From Halisarca cf. caerulea (lineage: Eukaryota > Porifera > Demospongiae > Chondrillida > Halisarcidae): a DNA stretch of 30,000 nucleotides. The position numbers and the translations under genes were made by a program. The notes beneath the pieces were generated by a model. That model worked only from the letters and a program-made list of their open reading frames with translations. It was not told the origin of the DNA and made no database searches. The stretch's first letter is position 1. Each line of letters starts with the position of its first letter. This document shows positions 17,422-25,853 of this stretch, piece by piece. The stretch lies in the NCBI GenBank assembly GCA_963170055.1, contig CAUJGJ010000397.1, positions 10,361,801-10,391,800 of the forward strand, read 5' to 3'.

Positions 17422-19914
17422 ATGCCGCTGATTTCGATTCTCTCTCAATCGCGTTTCAGATTACGAACTATTTTATTTAGTGCCTTGGTGATTATCAGCT
17501 CCCTTTCAATGTCGGGAGAAACTGACCAGACCAGAACAGACCAGCGAAGCTCACGGGCAATATGTTCGTCGTGCCGAAGACCAATGACATTACGACTAGA
17601 TGGTCGGATAAAGATTCACGGACCACGACAGAATCGCTGCCCGGGATCCGATCGCCCTCCAGCTCTGGATTATACGGAATCTACGGACCAAGTGAGTCAA
17701 AATCAGGTTCTCCAATCTACAACTCCACGATCTAATCTAGAGTTAAAGCCTGTCAATCAGAAGATATTGAAAAGAATTCCGAAGGCTTCGCGGCAACAGG
17801 TTGCAGTGAAGCTTACAACTATTTTCAAAGAAATTTTCAACCACAACAGCGAGGCTGCCTGGAAACGCCTCCTTCTTTTTCCAAGTCGATGCCTAGCGTG
17901 TCCCAAAAGAGGTGGACGCAGAGTCAATCTCTCTAATCTTGTCAACGACGCCGTGCAAGGGGAGTCTGATAACAGCACGCCAATACCTGTGCGACGAAGA
18001 GAGGACCCTGAGAAATCGTTGGCAGCTAGAGTCTCCTCCAAACTCGAGGAGGGAGACTTCCGTGGGGCAGTGAGATTAGCCTCTTCTCCTTCTACCACCC
18101 TAGTAGCAGACAATCCTGAGAACCTGCAAAAACTAAAAGATAAGCACCCGGATTCCCATCCCGATACAGACATACCACCTTTTCAATTGGCAACTACTGA
18201 CTTCCATCTAAGCATCACTCCATCTACGGTTCGCAAAGCTGTCTTCTCCTTTCCAGCTGGCTCAGCAGGGGGGCCTGATGGCTTAAGGCCCCAACACTTG
18301 AAGGACATCTTGGGAAGTTGCAGAGATGACCTTGAGTTGGACTTCTTATCCTCCCTTTCCAACTTCATTGGATTAGTTGTTGGGGGGGAAGTCCCTCAGG
18401 CTGTTCGAGCCTTCTTTTTTGGGGCCTCACTTATTGGTCTTCCCAAGGAGGATGGGGGAGTTAGACCAATTGCTATTGGCTGTACGCTGAGGCGTTTGGC
18501 TGCTAAATGTGTTGCTACTACGATTAAGGAAGAGATGGGTTCCCTGCTTCGCCCCACACAGCTAGGATATGGTACTCGTCGTGGAGCAGAAGCTGCAGTG
18601 CATGCTGCCAGAATCTGCCTTTCTAATTTAGATGCGGGACAGGTGATGTTGAAATTGGATTACAGCAACGCTTTTAACACCATTCGCCGAGACAGGATGC
18701 TTTCTGCAGTCTTGAAGAATGCCCCGGAGATATATCCTTTAGTCCATTCAGTTTATAGTCAATCTACCAATCTATTCTTTGGGAACCACATCATCCCATC
18801 ATCAGAGGGTGTGCAACAGGGTGATCCTCTTGGTCCACTCTTGTTCTGCTTGACAATTCATGAAATGACGACGAGGCTTTCATCCAGCTTTAAGGTGTTT
18901 TACTTAGATGATGGCACGTTGTGCGGACCAGTAGAGGATGTCCTGGAGGATTTTAAATTTCTGAGGGAAGCTTCTAGTGACCTAGGCCTTGTTCTTAACA
19001 CTAGGAAATGTGAAGTCATCGGGAGTGACGAAAACACAGTGTCAGCTATGCTATTAAGCTTGCCATCCTTGTCAAATGTCGGGCCAGCTGAAGCCACCTT
19101 GCTGGGATCCCCCATTGGCGGTGCTCCTGCAATCAATTCAGTCATCCTTTCAAAGATCCAGGCTCTTCGGTCCTTAGGGGAAAGGCTCAAGCTGTTGCAA
19201 GCACATGATGCCCTTTGTTTGCTGCAGCATGCTTTGGCTATTCCCAAAGTCCTATACATATTGAGGACCGCGCCCTGCTATCAATCAAGTTTACTTGAAA
19301 CATTTGACAATGTTTTGCGATCTCTCCTTGAAGACATTTGCAATATCCAGCTCAACGCTGACTCCTGGCTCCAGGCATCACTACCTATCAGCGCAGGAGG
19401 TCTGGGAATCCGTAGCACAGTCATGCTTGCACCGTCTGCCTTTCTAGCTTCAGCAACTGGTTGTGCTTCAATCCTTCAGACACTCTTGCCTGAGCCCATC
19501 TTATTGTCAATGCCATCAATAACGCAGGATGCTCTGATAGTTTGGCAGAATTTCTCCACAGAGTCCCCACCCACAGATGACGATGCCGCAAAACAAAAGT
19601 TCTGGGATTCCCCAGTGGTTGAGTCATCCTTCAACAGCCTCCTCCACAGATCTGATGCCAAATCAACAGCACGTCTTTTAGCTGTGAATCAGAAGGAGTC
19701 AGGAGCATGGCTCACCGCACCACCCTTGTCTGCAGTTGGCCTGAGAATGGACAATGAGGCAATTCGGGTTGCAATTGGCCTTCGCTTAGGTGCAGCACTT
19801 TGCGTTCCTCACAAATGCCAACACTGTGGAGAGCCATTAGACACATCTGGGACACATGGCCTTAGTTGTGTTAGGAGTCAAGGGCGTATTCCAAGGCACG
19901 CTGATCTCAATTAA
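17422..19914 (+). CDS. Reverse transcriptase ORF of RLE non-LTR element (YLDD type), truncated by a stop
   Basis: 830 codons from ATG 17422; an internal Met30 (17509) may be the true start, since the first 29 residues are hydrophobic and not conserved-looking. An N-terminal zinc-finger-like Cys/His cluster (CSSC, then H and C) lies at about 48-75. RT motifs are fingers IGLPKEDGGVRPIAIG, motif A LKLDYSNAFN (D413), motif B GVQQGDPLGPLLF and motif C FYLDDGT (D496, D497), all with catalytic residues present. A C-terminal knuckle (C-x2-C-x9-H-x4-C) is at about 801-818. The ORF ends at a TAA (19912-19914), but the same frame continues after it with endonuclease sequence, so the stop is a nonsense mutation and not the natural end. 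RT is otherwise intact; without the nuclease it could not self-insert. Confidence 0.88.
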   Translation: MPLISILSQSRFRLRTILFSALVIISSLSMSGETDQTRTDQRSSRAICSSCRRPMTLRLDGRIKIHGPRQNRCPGSDRPPALDYTESTDQVSQNQVLQSTTPRSNLELKPVNQKILKRIPKASRQQVAVKLTTIFKEIFNHNSEAAWKRLLLFPSRCLACPKRGGRRVNLSNLVNDAVQGESDNSTPIPVRRREDPEKSLAARVSSKLEEGDFRGAVRLASSPSTTLVADNPENLQKLKDKHPDSHPDTDIPPFQLATTDFHLSITPSTVRKAVFSFPAGSAGGPDGLRPQHLKDILGSCRDDLELDFLSSLSNFIGLVVGGEVPQAVRAFFFGASLIGLPKEDGGVRPIAIGCTLRRLAAKCVATTIKEEMGSLLRPTQLGYGTRRGAEAAVHAARICLSNLDAGQVMLKLDYSNAFNTIRRDRMLSAVLKNAPEIYPLVHSVYSQSTNLFFGNHIIPSSEGVQQGDPLGPLLFCLTIHEMTTRLSSSFKVFYLDDGTLCGPVEDVLEDFKFLREASSDLGLVLNTRKCEVIGSDENTVSAMLLSLPSLSNVGPAEATLLGSPIGGAPAINSVILSKIQALRSLGERLKLLQAHDALCLLQHALAIPKVLYILRTAPCYQSSLLETFDNVLRSLLEDICNIQLNADSWLQASLPISAGGLGIRSTVMLAPSAFLASATGCASILQTLLPEPILLSMPSITQDALIVWQNFSTESPPTDDDAAKQKFWDSPVVESSFNSLLHRSDAKSTARLLAVNQKESGAWLTAPPLSAVGLRMDNEAIRVAIGLRLGAALCVPHKCQHCGEPLDTSGTHGLSCVRSQGRIPRHADLN

Positions 19915-20364
19915 CTAATCCACAGAGCCCTTTCGTCCATCAAGGTCCCCTGTACCTTGGAACCCAGGGGCCTATCATGCAGTGATGGCCGTAGACCAGA
20001 TGGAATGAGCCTCATTCCATGGTCACAGGGAAGGGCAGCAATCTGGGATGTAACCATACACGATACATTGGCTCCTTCCTTCATACATCAAATTGAGTTC
20101 AAGTCGTGCGGGAGCAGTGGCTGACAATGCCTCAGGACAAAAAAGAAGGCTTTATCATGATCTATCATCCTTGTACCACTTGATCCCAATTGCAATGAGA
20201 CAATGGGAGTTTTCTCCAATGATTGCAGATCCTTCGTAAAAGACTTGGCCAGAAGAATCCGATTGCAGAACAATGATTCATCTGCCTATTTGTCTTTGTG
20301 TCAGAGAATAAGTGTGATTATTCAAAGATATAACTCAGTGTGTGTGTTAGGTAGCTGTGCTTAA
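19915..20364 (+). pseudogene. Endonuclease tail of the YLDD-type element, frameshifted
   Basis: After the TAA at 19912-19914 the same frame reads LIHRALSS and then the nuclease core RRPDGMSLIPW (about 19993-20025) and IWDVT, typical of RLE endonucleases. A shift near 20095-20105 moves to a second frame (GAVADNASGQKRRLYHDL). A further shift near 20200 moves to a frame encoding SFVKDLARRI and a QRISVIIQRYN ending. It stops at 20362-20364, close to the usual LGS C-terminus of such proteins. So the C-terminus is present but carries one nonsense and at least two frameshifts. Confidence 0.8.
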
Positions 20365-20449
20365 CTCTGGTGTAATCGGTGGTAGTGCATGTGTTATATA
20401 GTTGTTGTATTTGATTGATATATATTTAAAAAAAAAATAAAAAAAAAAT

Positions 20450-20503
20450 GTATATATATATATACATATATATATATACATATATATATACATATGTACA
20501 ATG
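20450..20503. repeat. TA/TACATA microsatellite, right flank of RLE element
   Basis: TA repeats with TACATA variants begin right after the A-rich tail and mirror the tract at 17297-17379. The stretch 20504-20773 after it shows nothing recognised. Confidence 0.9.
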
Positions 20504-20773
20504 GAATTTAGATAGTGTTTAAATGGAGTTAATGGCCACAACAGCCCACAATGCAGTTCAATGGCCGATTATGTAATGCATATTATAATGTCTGCCAAGT
20601 TCGCAGCACAATCTAATTCGTCGCCAAACTCAAATGGGTAAGGTACAATCCTAGTTACAGCGTCCCTAACAACAAATTGTGATTCTCAGTCTCTTGTGCC
20701 AAATTGTAAGCAGTCCGTCTTTTTGTCCCTCTCTTTCCGTTGAGGTATGGCTTAACTTCCTCCCGTTACTCCC

Positions 20774-20963
20774 ATGGCTTCATCTGAAGCAGTTTTGAAG
20801 GAGCTCCTTATCGCTGTGTCCGAAATTAAGGCTCAACTTGGCCTTCAACAGGAGGCACAGACTTTTCTCACCCAGCAAGTCTCAGCACTACAGCAGTAGC
20901 AGTTGGTGGTGTCTTCAGGTCCCACTAGCGGTTCGCTGCCCATGTCTTCCCAGGCCCAATCAG
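20774..20963 (+). pseudogene. Exon-like ORF with coiled-coil N-terminus and in-frame TAG
   Basis: A good Kozak ATG (CCCATGG) opens 41 codons rich in Leu, Ala and Gln (MASSEAVLKELLIAVSEIK and on), likely helical. A TAG at 20897-20899 interrupts a Gln run and is best explained as CAG to TAG. The same frame then stays open to CAGGTAGGTG at 20961, a good splice-donor match. This looks like the first exon of a multi-exon gene or retroelement gag-like ORF. I cannot assign a family. Nothing recognisable follows up to 21125. Confidence 0.35.
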
Positions 20964-21125
20964 GTAGGTGATTCCCCTGTGTTGCGTTAATTGCTTGTGG
21001 TTTGTGGTTTGTTATTGGTTGTACGCACTCTATTATTGGCAATGTCGTAGTTGCTCCGCTTGTTTACTTGTCTACACCAGCTGTGTGTATAGAATGTGCC
21101 TTTCTCTGGCACTTAGCCGTGGCTT

Positions 21126-21925
21126 TTAGCCTGCATTAGTTGAGAGCTTTCTGACGCCTGCAACTTAAGTAGCCCTTAAACCACTCCAGCTCCCCATTTC
21201 TCACACCATAACACTCCAATTTCTTCAACAATATCTCATGATCTACCATATCAAATGCCTTAGAAAAATAAAGACGCACTGATCCAAAAAGTTTGTCATT
21301 GCCTAGGGCTTGAAACCACTCCTCTACTAGTGCCAATAGGATATCCTGTGTGGAATATCCAGCTCTAAATCCATACTGCCTAGGATATAGTATGCTGTTA
21401 GTTTGTAAATAATTGTATAGCTGACCATGTATAAGCTTCTCAATCACCTTTGAAATAGCTGGTAGAATAGACACAGGTCTGTAGTTATCTATGTTGATGG
21501 TACCTTCCCTTTTCGGCACAGATGTGACCATTGCAGATTTCCAATCTAGTAGTAAGTTTCGACATTCCAGGCTGCATTTAAAGATGCAGCAAAGTAATGC
21601 TCCTGCAGATGCCAGGTGCAGTTGTTCGGAGAAGCCCCGGACCTATCCTATCCTCACTAGTTGCTTTACAGGAATCCAACCCTTGAAGTACCTTCACAAC
21701 ATCTTGCTCCTTAAATTAGTCAAGATGAAAGTCAGCCTTACTGTGAACCACCTGGTTGAATACCTCTGAGTCATTAACACTTTGATTATCACCTTCTGCA
21801 GAAACACCAACAACAAGAGAAATAACCACATAATTCTTTAGCAATTACCTCCTTGCCCTCAAATACTTTATCACCATTATTCAATACCTCTATACGATGA
21901 CTGCTTCTCCTGCCAGTTAGTTTCT
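21126..21925 (-). pseudogene. APE-type (Jockey/CR1-like) non-LTR reverse transcriptase fragment
   Basis: The minus-strand frame 21531-21136 encodes RT fingers and palm start (NYRPVSILPAISKVIEKL, then YGFRAGYSTQDILLAL) and motif A as LYFSKAFDMVDHEILL. Motifs B and C are missing because the fragment ends near 21126. Upstream on the minus strand the reading continues, with frameshifts, through LLLDWKSA (about 21550) to LKKLTGRRSSHRIEVLNNGD near 21925-21860. In this superfamily the residue after Leu in motif A is the catalytic Asp; here it is Tyr. The fragment is interrupted at 21925/24340 by a piggyBac element. It is inactive and truncated at both ends. Confidence 0.8.
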
Positions 21926-21929
21926 TTAA

Positions 21930-24335
21930 CCTTTTAACGACCGCGTGTTGGTGTCTACGCTAGCCCGTTATGTACCGTTAGCCTAAAAAGTGGCGCGAAC
22001 TACAAAGGCAACCCTGTGTCTTCTTTCTCAGCAATTAACCGTTCTAACGACGTCTACGGCCTCCTTTTTGAACTTTGAACGAACGTATCATTGTTAAACT
22101 TTGTCTGATAACAGGTGAGATCAGTGTCGTTACTAGATATTCCTTGCTGAAATCATATTCATCGTTAGGAGTACTTAGGCAACAATTTCGTGTTCGATTG
22201 CGCACAAGTCCATTCTTTCACCTCACAGATCCGTCCAAATCGACCTTTCTCTCGTTTTAGATACAAATACACGAATCATGGCTCATCAGGTATCTGCAGA
22301 TGAAGTATTTCAGCAAATAAGTGAAGACAGTGATTGGTATGACTCAGAAGACGACTTAGTGGGAGATGGCCAAGAAGGGGAAATTGACAGGTACTATCCA
22401 CAGGCAGATGACACAATAGATAGAGTTCAAAATGAGCCCATGGATGATGATTTGGACATCCAAGACCAGCTAGTGACCTCACCATCAGCAAGCACAACTG
22501 ACCTGCAGGCCATACCACGCCAAGAAGAAAGCTCCTGTGGTATTTCAAGTGACACTGACCCAAGCCTGGATGCGAATGTAGGTGTACCACACCATAGTAG
22601 TGTGCCAGATTTCACCCATGTCCCTGGCCCAAGGACCACCTGCCACTCACACAGTCATCCGTATGACTTTTTTGAGCAAATTTGGAGTGAGGATACCTTC
22701 AAGCACATTGCCAGGCAGACCAATGTTTATGCAGCACAGAAGGGGACACCCAACTGGGAGGATGTCAGCGAGGATGAAATGAAATCTTTCTTAGGGATTC
22801 ATCTAGCAATGGGAGTTGTCCAGCTACCTTCACTCCAGGATTACTGGAGTACACATCCCTTGGTTGGCACACCAGGTATCGTCAGGGGCATGAGTCAAAA
22901 TTGATTTCGCTCCATTCTGTCCCATTTACATCTAAATGACAACAGCCTTGCACCAGAAAAGGGTACAGCAGGGTATGACAAGCTTTATAAGGTCAGACCT
23001 TTGTTCACAGCCATCACCACTAATAGCCAAAAATCCTACCAGCTCCACCGGCAAGTGGCAGTTGATGAGGCTATGGTCCTCTTCAAGGGGCAAAGCAGTC
23101 TAAAGCAGTATATGCCAATGAAGCCCATCAAACGAGGCTACAAATGTTGGTGTCTTTGCGACTCAACGAATGGATACATGTACAATGTAGATGTGTATCA
23201 AGGGGCAAGTGGGAACCTTGAGGAGGATGGCTTGGGCTCAACTGTTGTACAGAAAATGATACAGCCTCTTCACAACAAAAAACATTATGTATACATGGAC
23301 AACTTCTTCACCAGTGTACAACTGGCAAAGAAGTTGCGCCATCTCAATACGTACATGATTGGTACCACCAGAACCAACCGAAGAGCCTGGCCATCCTCTC
23401 TCAAGAACATTAAAGCTTTGTGTAAAGCAATGCGTAGGGGCTAAAGCAAATCCATCATCGCTGATGGCGTTGAATGTTTAGTTTGGAAGGATAACAATGT
23501 TGTTCCATTAGTGAATAACATTTGTGATCCTGATAAACGTTCCCAAGTTCCACGCCGCAACAAAGATGGTACAAGATCTTATATTGAATGCCCTGAAAGC
23601 ATAAAGCTTTACAATTCCTATATGCGAGGGGTAGATGTATTTGACTCACGACGGAAAACTTATTCCTGCTCAAGAAAATCTAAGAAATGGTGGCTTAGGC
23701 TTTTTTATTTCCTTCTGGATGCTGCAACTGCCAACGCGTACATTCTGTACAAGGAGACCCCGGGAACAAAGCCACTAACAATGAAGGATTTCCTTCTGCA
23801 ACTAGTGGAGTACCTGATTAGTTGCAACAACTCCAGGAAGCGATCATCAACTCACGTACCTCCTCCTGCAAGCCGTCTGTGTGAAAGACACTTCGTCGAT
23901 CGCCTATCAACACAACAACAATGCAGAGTTTGCAAGGAAAGACGACGCACCACTTTCTGCTGTAGAGATTGTTCCCCAAGCCATCCTATTCCTCTTTGCC
24001 CAACAAAATGCTTCAGGATATACCACACGAAGCTAAATTTTAGTCAAAAACCCTAGAAGACGAAACGATTATCTACGGTGCCCATTTTTTATTTTGCATA
24101 CTTTTGTAAACTTGTTTGTATAACTGCGTGAAAGTTAGCACAGATGCGTTTTTGTGTATAATTTCTAGTCTTATTATATGGTTTAAACAGTAGTGTATCT
24201 TGTTCAAACTTGCATGATTTACTACACTAATCTTGGTCTATCTGTGCATATAAAAAAAATTGTGATTATGCAATTTTCGATCTTCGCGGTACATAAGGGC
24301 GCAAGCCTAAAAATAGGCTATCGGTACATAAAAGG
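21930..24335. mobile_element. piggyBac DNA transposon, 2406 bp, transposase broken
   Basis: TTAA lies directly outside both ends (21926-21929 and 24336-24339), as piggyBac requires. The ends CCTTTTAACGACCG and CCTTTTATGTACCG (right end, complement) match at 11 of 14 positions. A 17-bp subterminal inverted repeat, TATGTACCGTTAGCCTA (21969-21985) against 24314-24330, matches at 16 of 17. The single plus-strand ORF (22278-24056) has two in-frame stops. The remaining 3' part (24057-24335) holds no gene. The element sits inside a retrotransposon fragment whose frame is continuous when the element and one TTAA are ignored. Confidence 0.92.
22278..24056 (+). pseudogene. piggyBac transposase with two nonsense codons (PGBD-like)
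   Basis: One frame of 592 codons from ATG 22278 to TAG 24054-24056 is interrupted only by TGA at 22902-22904 and TAA at 23442-23444. At the first, the family usually has Arg before FR.IL, so CGA to TGA is likely. At the second, Glu (GAA) to TAA in RRGESK is likely. The N-terminus is acidic. DDE_Tnp_1_7 catalytic Asp candidates are in VDEAMVLFKG (about 23059), YMDNFFTS (about 23295) and GVDVFDSRRKTYS (about 23630). The C-terminus is a cysteine-rich zinc domain (C-x2-C, CC-x2-C, then C and H), used by piggyBac transposases to bind the ends. All domains are present with no frameshift, so inactivation is recent. Confidence 0.9.
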
Positions 24336-24339
24336 TTAA

Positions 24340-24572
24340 TAAACAGATTTCCTTAGCTGAGAAAATTCGGATCACACGGTCTTTACGAGCGAGGCTTCAA
24401 AGCAGCCATTTAATGGTGACGTCAGTAACTATGAGCAATTACGTCATCTGTATACTTGCTTTCGGCTCTCGCGCCGCATGGAGTCCTTCTGAAAATCCTC
24501 TAACATTTGATCGGATACCATTCTAACTTCTATTGGATGGTTATAATTTTATTTTATTATATAATTTATAAT

Positions 24573-24585
<13 letters not shown>
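24340..24585. other. Short upstream part of the split RT fragment, then plain sequence
   Basis: On the minus strand, 24340 to about 24390 continues the frame of the RT fragment at 21925 (RKDRVIRIFSAKEIC, then joining LLKKLTG) once the piggyBac element and one TTAA are ignored. A TGA upstream on the minus strand, near 24400, closes it. From there to 24585 nothing is recognised. Confidence 0.5.
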
Positions 24586-24620
<35 letters not shown>

Positions 24621-24629
24621 ACACGCACA
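24586..24629. repeat. CA microsatellite at the left border of the LTR element
   Basis: A CA tract that runs directly into the 5' LTR start TGTGGTATC at 24630. Confidence 0.9.
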
Positions 24630-24854
24630 TGTGGTATCTTGTATTGTACTTGTAATCCTATTTGTATCCCACATGTATCCATTATTATTTTAGTTTTCCT
24701 GTACTTCATTAAATCACCATGCTGCATACCCCCACGCAAACACGTGACTATCACATTCATGCATACTATTACCACACTGCACAGACAATTCATTATAGTC
24801 ACTTTTGGCCACCCGCTTTGTTCTTTTGTGTTGTACTGCATTATACCATACCAC
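24630..24854 (+). repeat. 5' LTR (minimum extent)
   Basis: It starts TGTGGTAT and, by comparison with the 3' copy, matches until ATACCACG. TGTGGTAT and ATACCAC are an inverted pair, which supports this end. However, the likely primer site TGGTGACCCC is 70 bp further on, so the true LTR could extend to about 24921 (ending CCCGTCA) with the 3' copy truncated. The boundary is unsettled. Confidence 0.8.
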
Positions 24855-24937
24855 GTGGTTGTTGAATTCATTCTATCTTACGTTGATGATTGGTTGAAGC
24901 GATATTTTCTTGCTCCCGTCATATTGGTGACCCCGAC

Positions 24938-25850
24938 ATGACCGAAGAACAGCAAGCTCCACAGCAGCCTCCCGCGGACAACCGCCCTGCTCCTACCGTC
25001 TCCGCTGTTTCAGTCAAGATTCCCCCGTTTTGGCCGGCCAACCCTCAGGTGTGGTTCGCACAGGTCGAGGCACAATTCGCCACCTGGAACATCACCGCTC
25101 AGCGTACCTGCTTCGACTACATCGTTGCTTTGCTAGCACCCGAGTTTGCCATCGAAATTAGAGATTTGCTCTTGTCCCCTCCCGAGGACCGTCCGTATGA
25201 CACGCTGAAGACTCAGCTCATCCAGCGGACGGCCGCATCCAAGCAACGCCGTCTCCAGCAGCTACTCACTACGGAAGAATTAGGCGACCGAAAACCCTTC
25301 ACAGCTACTCCGCCAGATGCAGCAACTCCTCGGCGATTCCGCCGGTCCCAACTCTGCCAGTTCTTTTTTACGGGAACTCTTGCTTCAGCGTCTCCCCAGC
25401 CATGTCCTCATGGTTTTAGCTTCGTCAGGTGAGATGCCCCTGGAGCAGCTTGCACAATTGGCCGACAAGATTGTAGAAGTAGCTACCCCATCAGTTTCTG
25501 CCATCAATATCGACCCTCTGACCTCTGAGATTGACCAGCTACGCGCCGAGGTCACCCGCCTGCAAAGTGTGATCTCCGCCCTACAAATCACCTCACAGCC
25601 TCATCCAACCCGTTCCCGGTCTCGTTCACGCCCCGGGAGCGGCACTACCCCTCGCTCTGCCAGCCCTATCCCCCCAGCCTCCACTAGCCTAGAAGAGGGA
25701 CTCTGCTGGTATCACCGCAAGTTTGGAGACCAGGCACACAAGTGTACTGCCCCCTGTACATGGTTGGGAAACGCACCGGCCAGGTGTTGACGGCGACCAG
25801 CACCACTGGCCTCTCACCGAGTCGCCTGTTTTTCGTTACTGACTGTTTTT
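24938..25850 (+). pseudogene. gag of Ty3/gypsy element, frameshifted, protease core deleted
   Basis: The ATG at 24938 follows the presumed primer site. The frame encodes a gypsy-type capsid (PPFWPANPQVWFAQVEAQF and on, TAASKQRRLQQLL). One extra base near 25298-25300 breaks it; the capsid continues in the next frame (SSFLRELLLQRLPSHV, then a helical QLAQLADKI) and reaches a CCHC-like knuckle (CWYHRKFGDQAHKC, about 25704-25745). A stop at 25788-25790 follows; a third frame then gives [15 protein letters not shown], the usual lead-in to the aspartic protease. The protease active-site DTGA segment is absent: the reading jumps near 25845-25858 to the protease C-terminal part [13 protein letters not shown]. 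Proteolytic processing would be impossible. Confidence 0.85.
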
Positions 25851-25853
25851 TTC

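Larger units (their letters stand above)
17381..20450 (+). mobile_element. RLE non-LTR retrotransposon inserted in a TA microsatellite
   Basis: A nearly full-length element of about 3.07 kb lies exactly between two TA/TATG tracts. It has a short 5' UTR (with an out-of-frame 11-codon ORF at 17388-17420), one long ORF (17422-19914), a decayed endonuclease region to 20364, a 3' UTR and an A-rich tail (20428-20448). Some RLE elements insert into microsatellites, and this placement suggests the same habit here. It is a different family from the copies at 1-5392, since its RT motif C reads FYLDDGT instead of YADD. No target duplication can be defined inside the repeat. Confidence 0.88.

Noticed and set aside
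17757..18173. Minus-strand ORF opposite the YLDD reverse transcriptase
   Set aside because: Shadow of a real gene on the plus strand.
25280..25320. Programmed frameshift in gag
   Set aside because: The shift lies inside the capsid-coding part, not between gag and pol, and no slippery heptamer with a downstream structure was evident; a one-base insertion is simpler.
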